64,000 bases of DNA from Gordionus sp. m RMFG-2023 (Eukaryota > Nematomorpha > Gordioida > Chordodea > Parachordodidae). A model generated the notes under the pieces. It ran no database searches and had not been told where the DNA came from. It saw only the letters and a list, made by a program, of their open reading frames with translations. The stretch covers positions 7,727,366-7,791,365 of the forward strand of contig NC_088777.1 of assembly GCF_954871325.1 (NCBI RefSeq), in the 5' to 3' direction. The translations under genes were made by a program, and so were the position numbers. Positions 23,412 through 34,291 of this stretch are shown here, piece after piece (position 1 is the stretch's first letter; each line of letters opens with the position of its first letter).

Positions 23412-25284
23412 ATGCATACGAAATTTATCATTTTAATTCTAATCATAATTAGTATAGGTAAGTTATTTATAATTTTATATAACTTATCTTAAAATGTTAG
23501 AAATGGGATATAAACTTTTGCAATTAGAGAAGAAGAAAGGTGAGGAGATAAGGGAAGAACAATGAACGAATGAATTAGTGAGGTGAAGGATATCATATTT
23601 TTCAGAATTCGATTAAAATTGATTTTATTTTATTTTTTTTAAAACAAATGGATATACTATAATCATAACCTAACCACCCTGTAATGTCAGATCCTGTCCG
23701 GATCCCAGAAAAAATTTTAAAATTTCCTGTCCTAACAGATTTTCGAGTATTTTTCCTCTTCAAAGACCCCCTTCCCATGAAATCAATTTTTTTTTTATTG
23801 GAACTTTTGAAAAAGCACGACATTTTAAGGTAAGCGGAATAATTATCTGAATGGAACATAAAAGATTTTGGTGTTATGAGACTGTGTTTAATATCCGTAA
23901 ATATGATTTGCAAACTTTATAAAAAAAGAAATATACCCCTTTTTTTAAAAAAAATATAAAAATAAAAAACAACGTGTCCTAAATATAATTCTAGAAAATT
24001 TCAAAAATGTATCATTTCAATTAAAATTTTTAAAACTTATTGAATTTAAAAAAAAAAGAAGGATATTTTGGACATAGCCCGCGAATATAAAAATAACATT
24101 AGGAAGAACATGAATAATTTAAAAGTTTGTCTGTACAGCCAGATCCGAAATTATAATGTTAAAAAACAATAACCGATCCGACCGACTCGAATTTAGTCGG
24201 ATTTGTCTGCGGGTTTCTCTTATTATTCTACCTATAGTTCAAATTTCCTAACTAACTAACACTTAAGATAATAATATGTAAAAACAAATTTCGGGATTAA
24301 TGATAAATTTTACCGGGGCCAAATTTAGAAATTAGTGTTGCTTTCTGAGCACCAAGCAGCTTGATCAATTTTTTGAATGTATTTTTCTTTGAAAAAAATA
24401 AATAAAATAATTAACAGATGAACACTTAGCTCAAATTTCTAACGGTTCCCCTGAATCCGACTTCTGCTCCTTCGCCAAAAATGCCCGGTATTGTAGAGAA
24501 ATCTTCGACAATTTTTTGCAGTTCCAAGCCGAGAAATACAATTTACCTTACTTTTTAAAAGATTATTGCAAGTTTATAATAAAATAAAACTAAAACTTAA
24601 ATATAAAGTTAAATATGAGATTAATTAAATAAAAAAAATGATATATATATATATATCTATAATTAAGTCAAAAATGAACATAGTCGGTAAATAGACAAAC
24701 TTATATTTTGGTTTAGAAGTTTAGCAAATTCCGGGAATAGATTTTTATAACTCCAAATCTTTTATAGTGCGTTTTTTAAAAAAAAAAAAAATTAAAACTT
24801 AATTTTATCGGGGACCGTATTACAGCATGTTTAATAAAAGTGGACCTAATCTGCCCTCTACCCACAATTTCGCCAGAAATTCCTGTGCATTTGTTTAATT
24901 TATATATTTAAAAAAAAAAATTAATACAAATTAAGAAAAGTAACTTCAGAAGTTTTTTTACGATAAAAATTCATTTCGCAAATCTAATTCATATAGTGTT
25001 ATAAAATAATATGATATTTCTTTTTTAAAAAAAGGGCGTGGGCCAATTTAGGATATTGCGTTATGAAGGCCAATGAAATATGCGGACTTTCTGAAGGAGA
25101 CTCTGAAAGCAGAATAAGGGCAACTTTTTTAAACACTGCGCCCTCCGAATTCGCCTTCTGCAGATTTTACATAGAAACCTTGAAGTATACCTCTTTAAAA
25201 TTACATCGCCAAATGGAGCTGGGGGATCAAAAGATACATATTTCAAGAAACATATGCGTAGTGATGCAGAATCTTTCCATTTAA
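23412..25284 (+). CDS. Putative novel small secreted cysteine-containing protein, three exons
   Basis: Exon 1 (23412-23457) encodes MHTKFIILILIIISI, a strong signal-peptide core, and ends at a perfect GTAAGT donor. Exon 2 (24418-24571) begins at a CAG acceptor and exon 3 (25035-25284) ends in TAA. Phases 1 and 2 agree across both introns (960 and 463 nt). The total is 450 nt, giving 149 residues. Exons 2-3 are much less AT-rich than the flanks. The mature part starts near DEHLAQISNG, holds seven cysteines (in FCSF, RYCREIF, DYCK, GYCVMK, EICGL, FCRFYIE, NICVVM) and looks largely helical. I do not recognise a family; the Cys spacing is not a clean saposin pattern. Likely exported, possibly a parasite or venom-type effector, but that role is speculation. 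A MITE begins right after the stop codon. Confidence 0.5.
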
Positions 25285-25465
25285 GCCCATTTTTTTAAAA
25301 ACGGCTAACTTAATATTTTAGATCTAAGCCTCGAGAATTCCCCACTAGATGTCCAATTATTTGTGCTATCTATGAGCAAAATATTCAGGCTTGCGTAGTA
25401 TTTTTCTGGATAAAATACTGAGTTAGCCGTTTTTAAAAATCGGCTCGAATGGAGCGATTTTTCAT
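25285..25465. mobile_element. MITE, TAGTGTTGTTAAA family, abutting the preceding stop codon
   Basis: It contains the internal signature AAAACGGCTAACTTAATATTTTAG and its inverse GAGTTAGCCGTTTTTAAAAA, around a core with CAGGCTTGCGTAGTATTTTT. The outermost bases are diverged. It may supply the 3' UTR of the secreted-protein gene. Confidence 0.55.
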
Positions 25466-26134
25466 ACTAGAGCATAAATAAAAATGTTTTTTTTAAGGAG
25501 CTGAATCGTAACTCTTATAGGTTCGGTACAGGTCCCGATTCTAATATAAATAACGTGTTATTCAGTTCGGTTTGTAAAAATAGTAATATCGGTTAGGTTT
25601 GAACTTAAAAAAGGGTTTGATCTCCTTTATTTTACATGTCAACTTATCAGAATTATGTAAAGAGAAGCATTCCCTAAAATGTATAAAATTAAATATTTTC
25701 AAAGTTATTTCTTGTCAAATGTCTCTAAAAGAAAAAGAATATATTCCATGGTTGAGAACACTTTGCACTAACTTAACTTGGGATGATACCGGCGAATATA
25801 AATATACAAAAATATCTTAAAAATAATATGATACCTCTTAATCAACAAAATTAATTTAATAATTTTTTTTTAAAAATAGTTAAGTTCAAACCATTCCACC
25901 TACCTTTAAATGTTCTGTTCGAATCACAAATGTTTTAATGATTGAGGATTAAATTTAGGATATTATAATAATTCCCCCTTTAAAGGGTTCGGTTCTGGTA
26001 TCCCTTTGTCTAATTATAATTTACAAATTTATCTTTTTTTTTGCTTTCGAAATTTAAAAATAAATTATTTTGTGTTAGTTATGTTTGTGTCTCGTTTCAT
26101 ATTTCTTTTATTTTTATAGTTTAGATTTAGTATA

Positions 26135-27004
26135 AGTAGGGGAAATGTGCCATAAATGGCCTTGTGTGAAGACTAACCACCACCGTTTAACTTTTTTTCT
26201 ATTGGACCAATTTCTCTCAAAATTGGCCAAAATGTGTATATTTATGATATGTATACTTTACCTAAGTTCATTGCACATTTTTTTGTTTGGTGAAAAAATT
26301 ACTAATTTAGATTACTGATATTTTATATAAATATTATCCTTAGGCATTTAGCATTATTCACACAAAATATTAGACTTTAAAAACTTTATTTAATAGACAT
26401 ATAAAGGCGCTTAATAATAATAGAGAGATGAGTATTGACTGGCCATGTATTGATTGGCCGCAATTAGCACATTCACACATTCATATTAAAATGAAAAGCT
26501 CTTGCAAAACAACATTTGATGAAATAAAATGATGAACAAGCTTAAGAATGTTTAGTAAAATGATAATTAAGATATTAATTTATATTATTATCATTAAATA
26601 GATGTGGTAATAAATTGAGATTTTAATACTAATTAAATTAGTGCATAATTAATTTTTTATATAACTAAAATATGTAGAACCATTAACATAGGTCTTTTAC
26701 AAGTATTTCATATTGTAATATTTCATATTTATAATAAAATTCCTAAATAATATATTATGATCAGTTAACACATAGTATATGGCCAGTCAATACATAGTAT
26801 GTATTGACTGGCCAGAAAAACAACTTTCACATAATCTCATTTAGCTCATAAAGTATTATACATAGAGCTTTGATTCAAATTTTATTTTAAAGATGAATAT
26901 TTAGGCTCCACATTGATAAAAAATTTGTTTGGTTAAACATAAATTTTAATACCTTTTTTTCAAAAAAGCAAAAACATTGCCATTCATGGCACATTTCCCC
27001 TACT
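26135..27004. mobile_element. TIR element with AGTAGGGGAAATG ends
   Basis: The left end AGTAGGGGAAATGTGCCAT pairs with the right end ATGGCACATTTCCCCTACT over roughly 26 bp. Inside, the word TATTGACTGGCC or its inverse occurs four times (about 26434, 26449, 26782, 26802). About 870 bp, non-coding. Confidence 0.65.
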
Positions 27005-28084
27005 CTCTACTAGAGTCTTGCATGGCCGGTCCGTCAGCCCGGCCCTATAAAATATAAATGTTATATTTCCTATAATTAAATCATCAATGAATAGCTCAAT
27101 TTTTAGATAAAACAATTAGCTCAATACCCAAGCCTAGGGTTTTTTGCAAAGACGGCAGAAGGGGTTTGGACATTTATTAACAAAATCATTGCGTACTATT
27201 ATTTTGGTTTAATTTAAAATTGGCCAAAATCGAGCCGATTAAACAACGCTACGAATCAAAGTTATAGTTATTCCTTGAATATCTAAATTTAACACAATAT
27301 AATAACATTTAAAGAAGAGAATAGATTAAATATTTAGGGTCTGAGATTTTTCTTTCCTATGTGGAAAGACGGGTCACGTGCCTGGCGGAGATTTAATATA
27401 AAACAATTCCTATCCACGGAACAAAAAAAAATTGATTTTTGCTGCTCCATTATTTTTTACGATTCTTAATTCAATTTTTGTTTACTCTGCCTATCACCTA
27501 TAATTCTTAGTTAAGGCCAACTTTTTTTGAAAAAAAAAATGTATTTGAGATATTAATAAAATAAAAATAAACTATTTTTAAATTTAGATCAAACTATTTT
27601 TAAAATAAACTTTAAAAATAAAATATTATATAATGAGTGATATGTAGTAACATAGATTTGGAATTCACTTCAAATAATGATAAGCGGAAATACATTTCAA
27701 CATGTATAAAGTAATTACCCAAACTTAATATAACAATTTTGACATATTAGAACTACTTTTTAAATTTATATATTTTTTATATGATATTTTTCATGGTTAG
27801 TTTAGCGAAAGTTGTCTGAAAATTAAGGTACTCTACACGCAACTGAAATTACATTTTAGGTAGGAATCAAAATCTCCAAGGCTTGCATAATGGGTTCGTT
27901 GTTTTTTTCTAAAAAATCGAGCTATTGATAATTTAATTATCTATTTTAATTCTATATATTACAAAGAAACATTTCCCAACTCCTGATTTTTCTTATAAAT
28001 TGAGATCAGAAGAAAAACTAAATGTAACATTTATATTCAGGGTCGGGTTGGCGAACCGGCCTTGCAAGACTCTAATAGAGAGTA
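27001..28084. mobile_element. TIR element with TACTCTCTA(C/T)TAGAGTC ends
   Basis: The ends TACTCTCTACTAGAGTCTTG and CAAGACTCTAATAGAGAGTA are inverted copies, and the match continues through GGCCGGT(C/T)CG. It shares its left edge with the preceding element. Degenerate pieces of the TTGTTAAACGG MITE family lie at about 27100-27256 and 27860-27935. Confidence 0.55.
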
Positions 28085-28893
28085 CAATATTTAACTAAAC
28101 TATAAAATATAGAAATATAATTAACACCCAAAACATAATTTATTTTTAAATTTCCAATTTGTAAATTAAAATTAGACAAAGGGATACCTGCGGCGAACCC
28201 TTTAAACAGGTATTAATTATTATCATAAATCCTTAATCGTTAAAAAAATTTTGTGACCCGAACCCAACATTTAAAAGTGGTTAAAATGGTTTAAAACTAA
28301 CTATTTAAAAAAATTTAAATATTATTTTTAAGATACCTTTGTATATTGATATTCGCCCTGGGTTTTGCTATCCAAGTGTTAAGTTTAAAAGTCGTCGATT
28401 AAATTAATTTAAATATCGAGAGATCAATATCCTATAGATTCCATATCTCAGGATCAAAATAATTATAGATATAATCATATTTTCTTCTTAAATAGTATTG
28501 GGGAATCAAATATTAGTGCAAAAATTTTCTGCCCTCTTGTCTGGAGGTTAATCATGCCGCATTCATATTTTCGATATAATAAACAGCATTAAAATATAAA
28601 AAAATGATAGATACTTTTTAATTGATTAGAGTTTTTTTTTTGTAACTTTTATAGTATAATAGAGAAAATTTAGTTATGCGAATTTTAATGAGAGTTTGAT
28701 TCGTTTAAAAAAATAAATAAATGACTTATATTAGCTCGGAATTAAAAATAGAAACGCTCATCAGCAATTTTTTTTATTCCTTGATTGGTAGAGACACGTT
28801 GGGTGTGCCCTGATTCGACTTATTACTAATCAGCCGGTTATATGGCTTCGACTAAACCACCCTAAAAAAATAAGAGAATATTCAAGAAGAACA

Positions 28894-29269
28894 ATGCCAC
28901 CAAACACTTAAAAACCCAAAATAGGATTTCCTAGAAATAAGTTTACTGAATTTCACAGATATTTTTTTTAAAATCTAAGACCATTTTCTGAGTAGTTCCA
29001 TTCTATAATTTGAGCGTTTCAGTTTTATATCCCCCCCCCCCCCCCCTCCCCTCCGAGCAAATGCTATTTTTTTATTCTGAGCATTTAAGTTTTTATTTAT
29101 CTGATCAATTAAGAAATAAATTTGATCATTCAGCAATTTTTTTTCTGAACCTTAAAAATATTTATTCAGAACATTAAGAAATTATTTTGAGTATTCAGGC
29201 TGTGTCCTCTAAAGAGTTTTTGAACCAGGACACCCTATTTTGGTTTGTTTCAAAATATTTGGTGGCATT
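28894..29269. repeat. Inverted-repeat element with AATGCCACCAAA ends
   Basis: Left AATGCCACCAAACACTTAAA is the inverse of the right end (ATATTTGGTGGCATT), and CCAAAATAGG matches CCTATTTTGG further in. A related end occurs at about 39144. The interior contains a C16 homopolymer. Confidence 0.5.
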
Positions 29270-29429
29270 ATTATGTTTCGTATTTTATTCTCGTTTTTTT
29301 GAAAAAAAAATCTTCTTTTGCTTTCTTGGCTATTTAGCCAATACTTAAAAGACGGCTATTAAGATAGTTTTAAGCCGACCGACACGACCTTAGTATTTTT
29401 TTCTGAGAATTATTATTATTATTTTTTTT

Positions 29430-29485
29430 TCTTTCTTTCTTTCTTTCTTTTTTCCTTTCTTTCTTTTTTCCTTTCTTTCTTTTTT
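29430..29485 (+). repeat. CTTT microsatellite
   Basis: Iterated CTTT with interrupting T runs and TTCC variants; simple-sequence repeat. Confidence 0.85.
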
Positions 29486-31394
29486 ACTTTTTTAAATATT
29501 TATTCAGAGCTTTTGTGGATACTTTTTTTCCTGAACATTTCGGTTTCAATTTTGACCGATTAGATAGGAGGCAAAAAAAATATTAGAATTTTATTTCAAA
29601 TTTTTTTATAATATATTTAGTGTCGTTGACAAAAAGTGTTCCAAGCAAGCCATAAATTGTTACTTGGTGTTCCAAGATACTGGCTCGAATAAATGCAGGT
29701 TTCAATTTTTAAGAGCTAAGTTAGCGGCTGATTTACTTTTCGTAAGCTATAATGTAGTAAGATATAACCTGTCAATCATTAAAAAAATTCTTATGGCCCA
29801 ATTAAAGTAAATTGCCGTTATAACAGATTATTCATTAAAAAATTTTATTCGTTTATTTATTATCACATGACCTGCCACATTTGACAGGTTATTAATAATA
29901 AAAAAATCATTTTATTAAAAAACCGATCTAAACCCTAACCCCATATCTCTCAAAACCTTTGATCCTACTCCTTACTTCAGATACTTTTTTAATTTTAAAT
30001 ATATTTTTTTATCCAATTAAAAAATTTCCTTCAGTTGAGCGTTCCTGAGTTGAGTGAGCGATTATCAAAAGATAAAATTAATATAATTATTCGTTAAAAT
30101 TTCAATTGCCTTCCATCTTTTTCTAAATTATTATTTATTTAACACCCAATTATCGTAAAAGTAAATGGGGAAACTTTGTGGAATGCGTTGACACACTACC
30201 CGAACATTGTTCAATAATCAGAATCAAAAAGGCACCTCTATTAAAGCGACTCGTGAATTCGGCTAATTTAATGGTAAAAAGAAAAAAATCGATTTGTTCA
30301 TCAGAGAGTGTTTTTTAAACGCTTATTTATTTGAAATTTTATTCTCACAATACCAGTCTTTAGATTTTAAATAAGAGTATTTTGGAAAGCTTAATTTAAT
30401 TAATTTTTTTTTAAAAAAATAATCTAATTTATATAATTATCAAATTAAAGATCATTATCTCGACCTTGAAAACAATTTTAAAATCTTTATGCATTTGAGG
30501 TGACCGGGTATATAGAGCCATAGGTGTTGAATGTTTATATAAAATTTTTAATCTAGATCAATTTGTGTCAAAATTGAGCTAAATATGTATTCCAAAAATC
30601 GGAACCACGAATACGTTCTTATAGAAAAGTGCAGGGTCCTAGTCCCGATTTTGGGTTCAGGAATTTTAAACTCTATTTTGCGGAAATTTGTTAACAGAGG
30701 AACTTAATAGAAAATTTTCTAAAAGAGGTCGAACCCGCCCCCGGACGTCTTTCAACAAAATCTTTATTTTATTTTTGTGAAATACGTGCATATTATTTAA
30801 ATTAATAATATTTTATTCAGATATAATCAAAAAAAAAAATTGAAACAAAACTCCATTTATAAAATGCGTATTTGAATATAATAGAATGGAAATAAATTGG
30901 CCAAAGGACGATTAACCGATTTGCCTAATTATGATCGTAAAGTCACTTGATCGTAAATTCGTCCACTTTTCTGATTGGTCCATTTAATAGTTGTAAATTA
31001 AGATTATATCTTAAATATTGTTATAAATGGACATAAAAATTCGTATTAATAATGATGTCGCCCATTTTGACCGAGATGGACGAAAATACGATCAAAGGAG
31101 ACCCTTCCGATTAGCCATATCAATATATATTTAAAAAAATGAGAATTCACATAAAATTAAAATTTTTTTAGGCTTTGCTTAAAATCTAAAGATTATGTTC
31201 ATTAATCAATTTTATATTACGCTTTTGGTTAATTATGAATAAAGGTTATAAAGTTTTAAAATTTTTTCATTCATACAATTTTTACATGCATGTTAAGAAA
31301 AAAAAATTAAGGTAAACAAGGAGGAAAGCGCATCAAAATGATATAGGAGTGTATCGTTCCTTGCTATAATTTGAGGTGTATATTACGTCAACCC

Positions 31395-31785
31395 TCTTAA
31401 TGACATTAATACTAGCATAGAAGTGTCTATTCATTAAAGAGAGTAGATACTTTTATCCATTTCTTGATGACCGGAATGCAATATAGTTAAAATCTTAGCC
31501 CGCCGCGATTTCTGCGCATAGCCGCATCTACTATAGACGATTCCTTTCCTATTTTTTTTAATAATTATTATTGCCGTTTCTACAGGAGTTTATGCTCGTC
31601 AGGCACAATGTTAACTGCCTTAACTCCTTAAATTTATTTTAAGATCTCCCCAGGTGAGAGGACCACCAACAAATGAGATCGAGTATGAGTTGACGCCTCC
31701 TTCCAACATTGGCTATAGTAGATGCGAATGGCCTACATTATAATAAACGAGTCGTCAGTCTTTAGTATTAATGTCATTGTTTTGA
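31395..31785. repeat. GC-richer palindromic island
   Basis: Outer words TGACATTAATACTA (31401) and TAGTATTAATGTCA (31762) are inverted copies. An inner pair CGCATCTACTATAG (31516) and CTATAGTAGATGCG (31713) is inverted too. Between them composition is clearly less AT-rich than the surroundings. No tRNA, snRNA or family protein was recognised. Confidence 0.4.
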
Positions 31786-32964
31786 GGGATGGCCATTCAA
31801 CACCCGGTATCCAAAAATAAATTAACCTCCATATGATTTAAATCTAAAGATTAGTATTCATTTTTATTTATCAACAATGAAAACGAGCATAGTTATGTTT
31901 TAATAACTCTAATTTACACTAATTACAATTATATAATAGAAATATATTTACTACTATATTTTATTTACATTATTTAAAACATTTGATAGGCCAAAATATT
32001 CTGCAGACGGAAGAAGTGAAATGGGGAAAATTCTTTTAAATCTTCAATAATTCAATTCACAATTCCAGATGGTACTAGAAGGATGCTTTTAAAATCTAGA
32101 TATTTTATCATAATATATATTTTTTAATAAAAAGAAATTTATACTTGAAAATATTAATAAAAAATTATATATTTTTAAAATAAACTTCCGATTAAAATGG
32201 AGAATGTGTTTAGACTTTTGATCTCTTAATATTCTAATGAAAGTTCACAGGATCAGTTCCATCGAACAAATCAAATTTTTAATGATAATCTTATGAGTAG
32301 AAATATCCATATATGGATTTGAATAAGTCCAAATTACAATCAGAATTTTTTTTAAAAAGAGAATATCAGCCATTTTATATATATATACCGGAAGTGACAT
32401 TTAAAAACTGCATAAGTTATTTAAAGAATTTAGTAAAAAAAAATTTTGATATTGAGACAACTAAAAAAAGGTGTCTAGACTAGATATCGACACAATTCCC
32501 CAACACAACAAACATTAGATAAGGGTAGCTCGAAAACTTTAACAATTTTACTTTATTGGCAGAATTAGTTAGATTAATTTAAAATATTTCTTCTTTAAGT
32601 GTAAATTAGTTGATAAACTTAACAATACTCTCAATACTGTGACAAAGAAGGGCATTAGTTAAAGATGACACTCTAATTTCTTGACTTTTAAGATTCTATA
32701 AATAAACGATAAAATTTGTGAAAATGTTGAAATATTTTGTTAAAATGAAATAACATAACTCACATTTTAAAAGAACACATTAGACAATAATGTCACGTTT
32801 CTAATGATTAATATAGTGGCAAATAAAATGGCCAATAAAATTCTTGAAGTATTGTGTTATAATAGTTACGAGGAGCGTCTATAAACATAATATAGCGATT
32901 TACTAAACAACAACCAAATTTTATTTTAAATGCAATAACGAACACACATATTTAATATATTAAC

Positions 32965-33176
32965 TAGTGTTGTTAAACGACTCGATGAACCGATTTTTAA
33001 AAACGGCTAACTCAATATTTTAGCCAGGAAAAGATCATGATGAAGATTTCGCTCAATGATGTCACAGTGGTTTGGACATCTATTAAGAAAGTCTCGAGGC
33101 TTAGGGAAATATTTTTCTGGCTAAAATTGAGTTGGCCGTTTTTAAAAATTGACTCAAATCAAGACGTTTAAACCAT
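32965..33176. mobile_element. MITE, TAGTGTTGTTAAA family
   Basis: It opens TAGTGTTGTTAAACGACTCG and contains AAAAACGGCTAACTCAATAT with its inverse GAGTTGGCCGTTTTTAAAAA. The right end CGTTTAAACC is degraded. About 210 bp. Confidence 0.65.
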
Positions 33177-33269
33177 CGGCGTCAGAAGAAAATTGATTTT
33201 CAGAAGCTAAGGGCAAAAATATTTTGAGTAACAGGTTTAAAACTATGGTTGCCTATATTTAATATTAAT

Positions 33270-33420
33270 CAGAGACCTGCAGAGGTAACATTTTTACGGC
33301 CTGGCCCGGATTTTATAATTTTTCGGATTTTTTTAAAAATCTAAAATATTCGATTAAAAAAAATTAGCCCAGCACTGTTATATTCAAAAAAGCTAAAATA
33401 CAGACCGACCCGGGTATGGG
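33270..33420. mobile_element. Left-end fragment of the GGCCCGG hAT family
   Basis: It begins CAGAGACCTGCAGAGGTAAC, the family terminus, followed by ACGGCCTGGCCCGG. No matching right end was found nearby, so it is taken as a solo end or a heavily deleted copy. Confidence 0.5.
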
Positions 33421-34283
33421 TTTAGATTCGGCAAATAATAGCAGTTGATACTGGTCGATGTTCGGTTCGTAATAACTCTTATTAATGGATCTCAAATTAA
33501 ATATTATTTTATGACGAAAAATAAATAGCAGTTTAAAATTTGGATTCGTATTCACCCCATGAATGATATCGCGTTTTAATTTTATTATAAAGAATTACAA
33601 GGGTAAGACTTTTAACTTTATTTTGATCAAATTCATTAGTCATTTTCCTGTAAACCTCAATTTTGTAAGCATTTATTTAAATCAATGCAATGAATTCGTA
33701 AGGGTTCGTGGTCGCTTAATCTAGCGATACATCAACACGATATTTTACCTCAAGATTGTATATAGGTTGATCACAAATTTCATAAATAGATTTCAAGTTT
33801 TCAGACGTCAAATTTACACTATTGCTGGTATATCATTTTCTCCCAAACTCATCAGCAAGCACTATTGCTGTGATTACAGAATACTAGAAGTAATTCCTCT
33901 TATCAATATAAAAATTCATATATTTTTTTCTATAAGCGAAACCACGTTATTTAAGTCGATACTATCGCTTTTATATAATCTTGTTTACAAGATTCCCCTC
34001 TGCCAGTACATAGTAACAAATAACAAGAGTATCCCAAAAAGAGGGAAACCTTATAATCTTTCGAAGAAACTTCCAATGCTACACTTTAAATCTTTTATTC
34101 TGAAAGAAAGATTACTAGAGCCTTATAATTAAAAATATTACTAAGCAGATATCGGATAACTTTTGCACTTTCTAATTTCCATTTCCATCGAGCTTTTTTT
34201 TTAACCTAACAGACTCACAATGTAAAATGATTGGAACAATTTTTTTTAATTTGCCATTTGTTGGGAAGCAGGAAATATAATTA
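33421..34283. other. Intergenic, no supported gene
   Basis: A 121-residue plus-strand frame lies at 33767-34132, but its composition equals the background and it has no motif or splice context. No repeat ends were seen. Confidence 0.35.
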
Positions 34284-34291
34284 ATATATAC

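Larger units (their letters stand above)
25760..28395. repeat. 2.6-kb imperfect palindrome of nested TIR elements
   Basis: The arms 25760-26130 and 28085-28395 are reverse complements with indels. Examples are GGTATCCCTTTGTCTAATTA (26001) against AAATTAGACAAAGGGATACC (28168), and GATACCGGCGAATATAAATA (25785) against its reverse near 28350. Between the arms lie two more inverted-repeat elements (26135-27004 and 27001-28084). No long reading frame is present. Confidence 0.65.
28396..32964. other. Gene-poor repeat region
   Basis: No coding exon recognised. Contents: an inverted-repeat element at 28894-29269 enclosing a C16 tract (29031-29046); CTTT microsatellite at about 29430-29485; inverted arms at 30948-30985 and 31070-31095 with CGTAAATTCGTCCA; and a GC-richer island with palindromic ends at about 31395-31785. 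Confidence 0.4.

Noticed and set aside
23602-23913. 103-residue minus-strand frame
   Set aside because: It lies in intron 1 of the proposed secreted-protein gene and has no recognisable motif; it looks like chance.
25599-25820. 73-residue plus-strand frame ending LTWDDTGEYKYTKIS
   Set aside because: Its 3' part coincides with the arm of the 25760-28395 palindrome and has no splice context; no family match is apparent.
29931-29945. Telomere-like AACCCTAACCCC
   Set aside because: Only a single unit with no tandem repetition.
33767-34132. 121-residue plus-strand frame
   Set aside because: Composition equals the AT-rich background, with no motif, no splice context and no repeat association.
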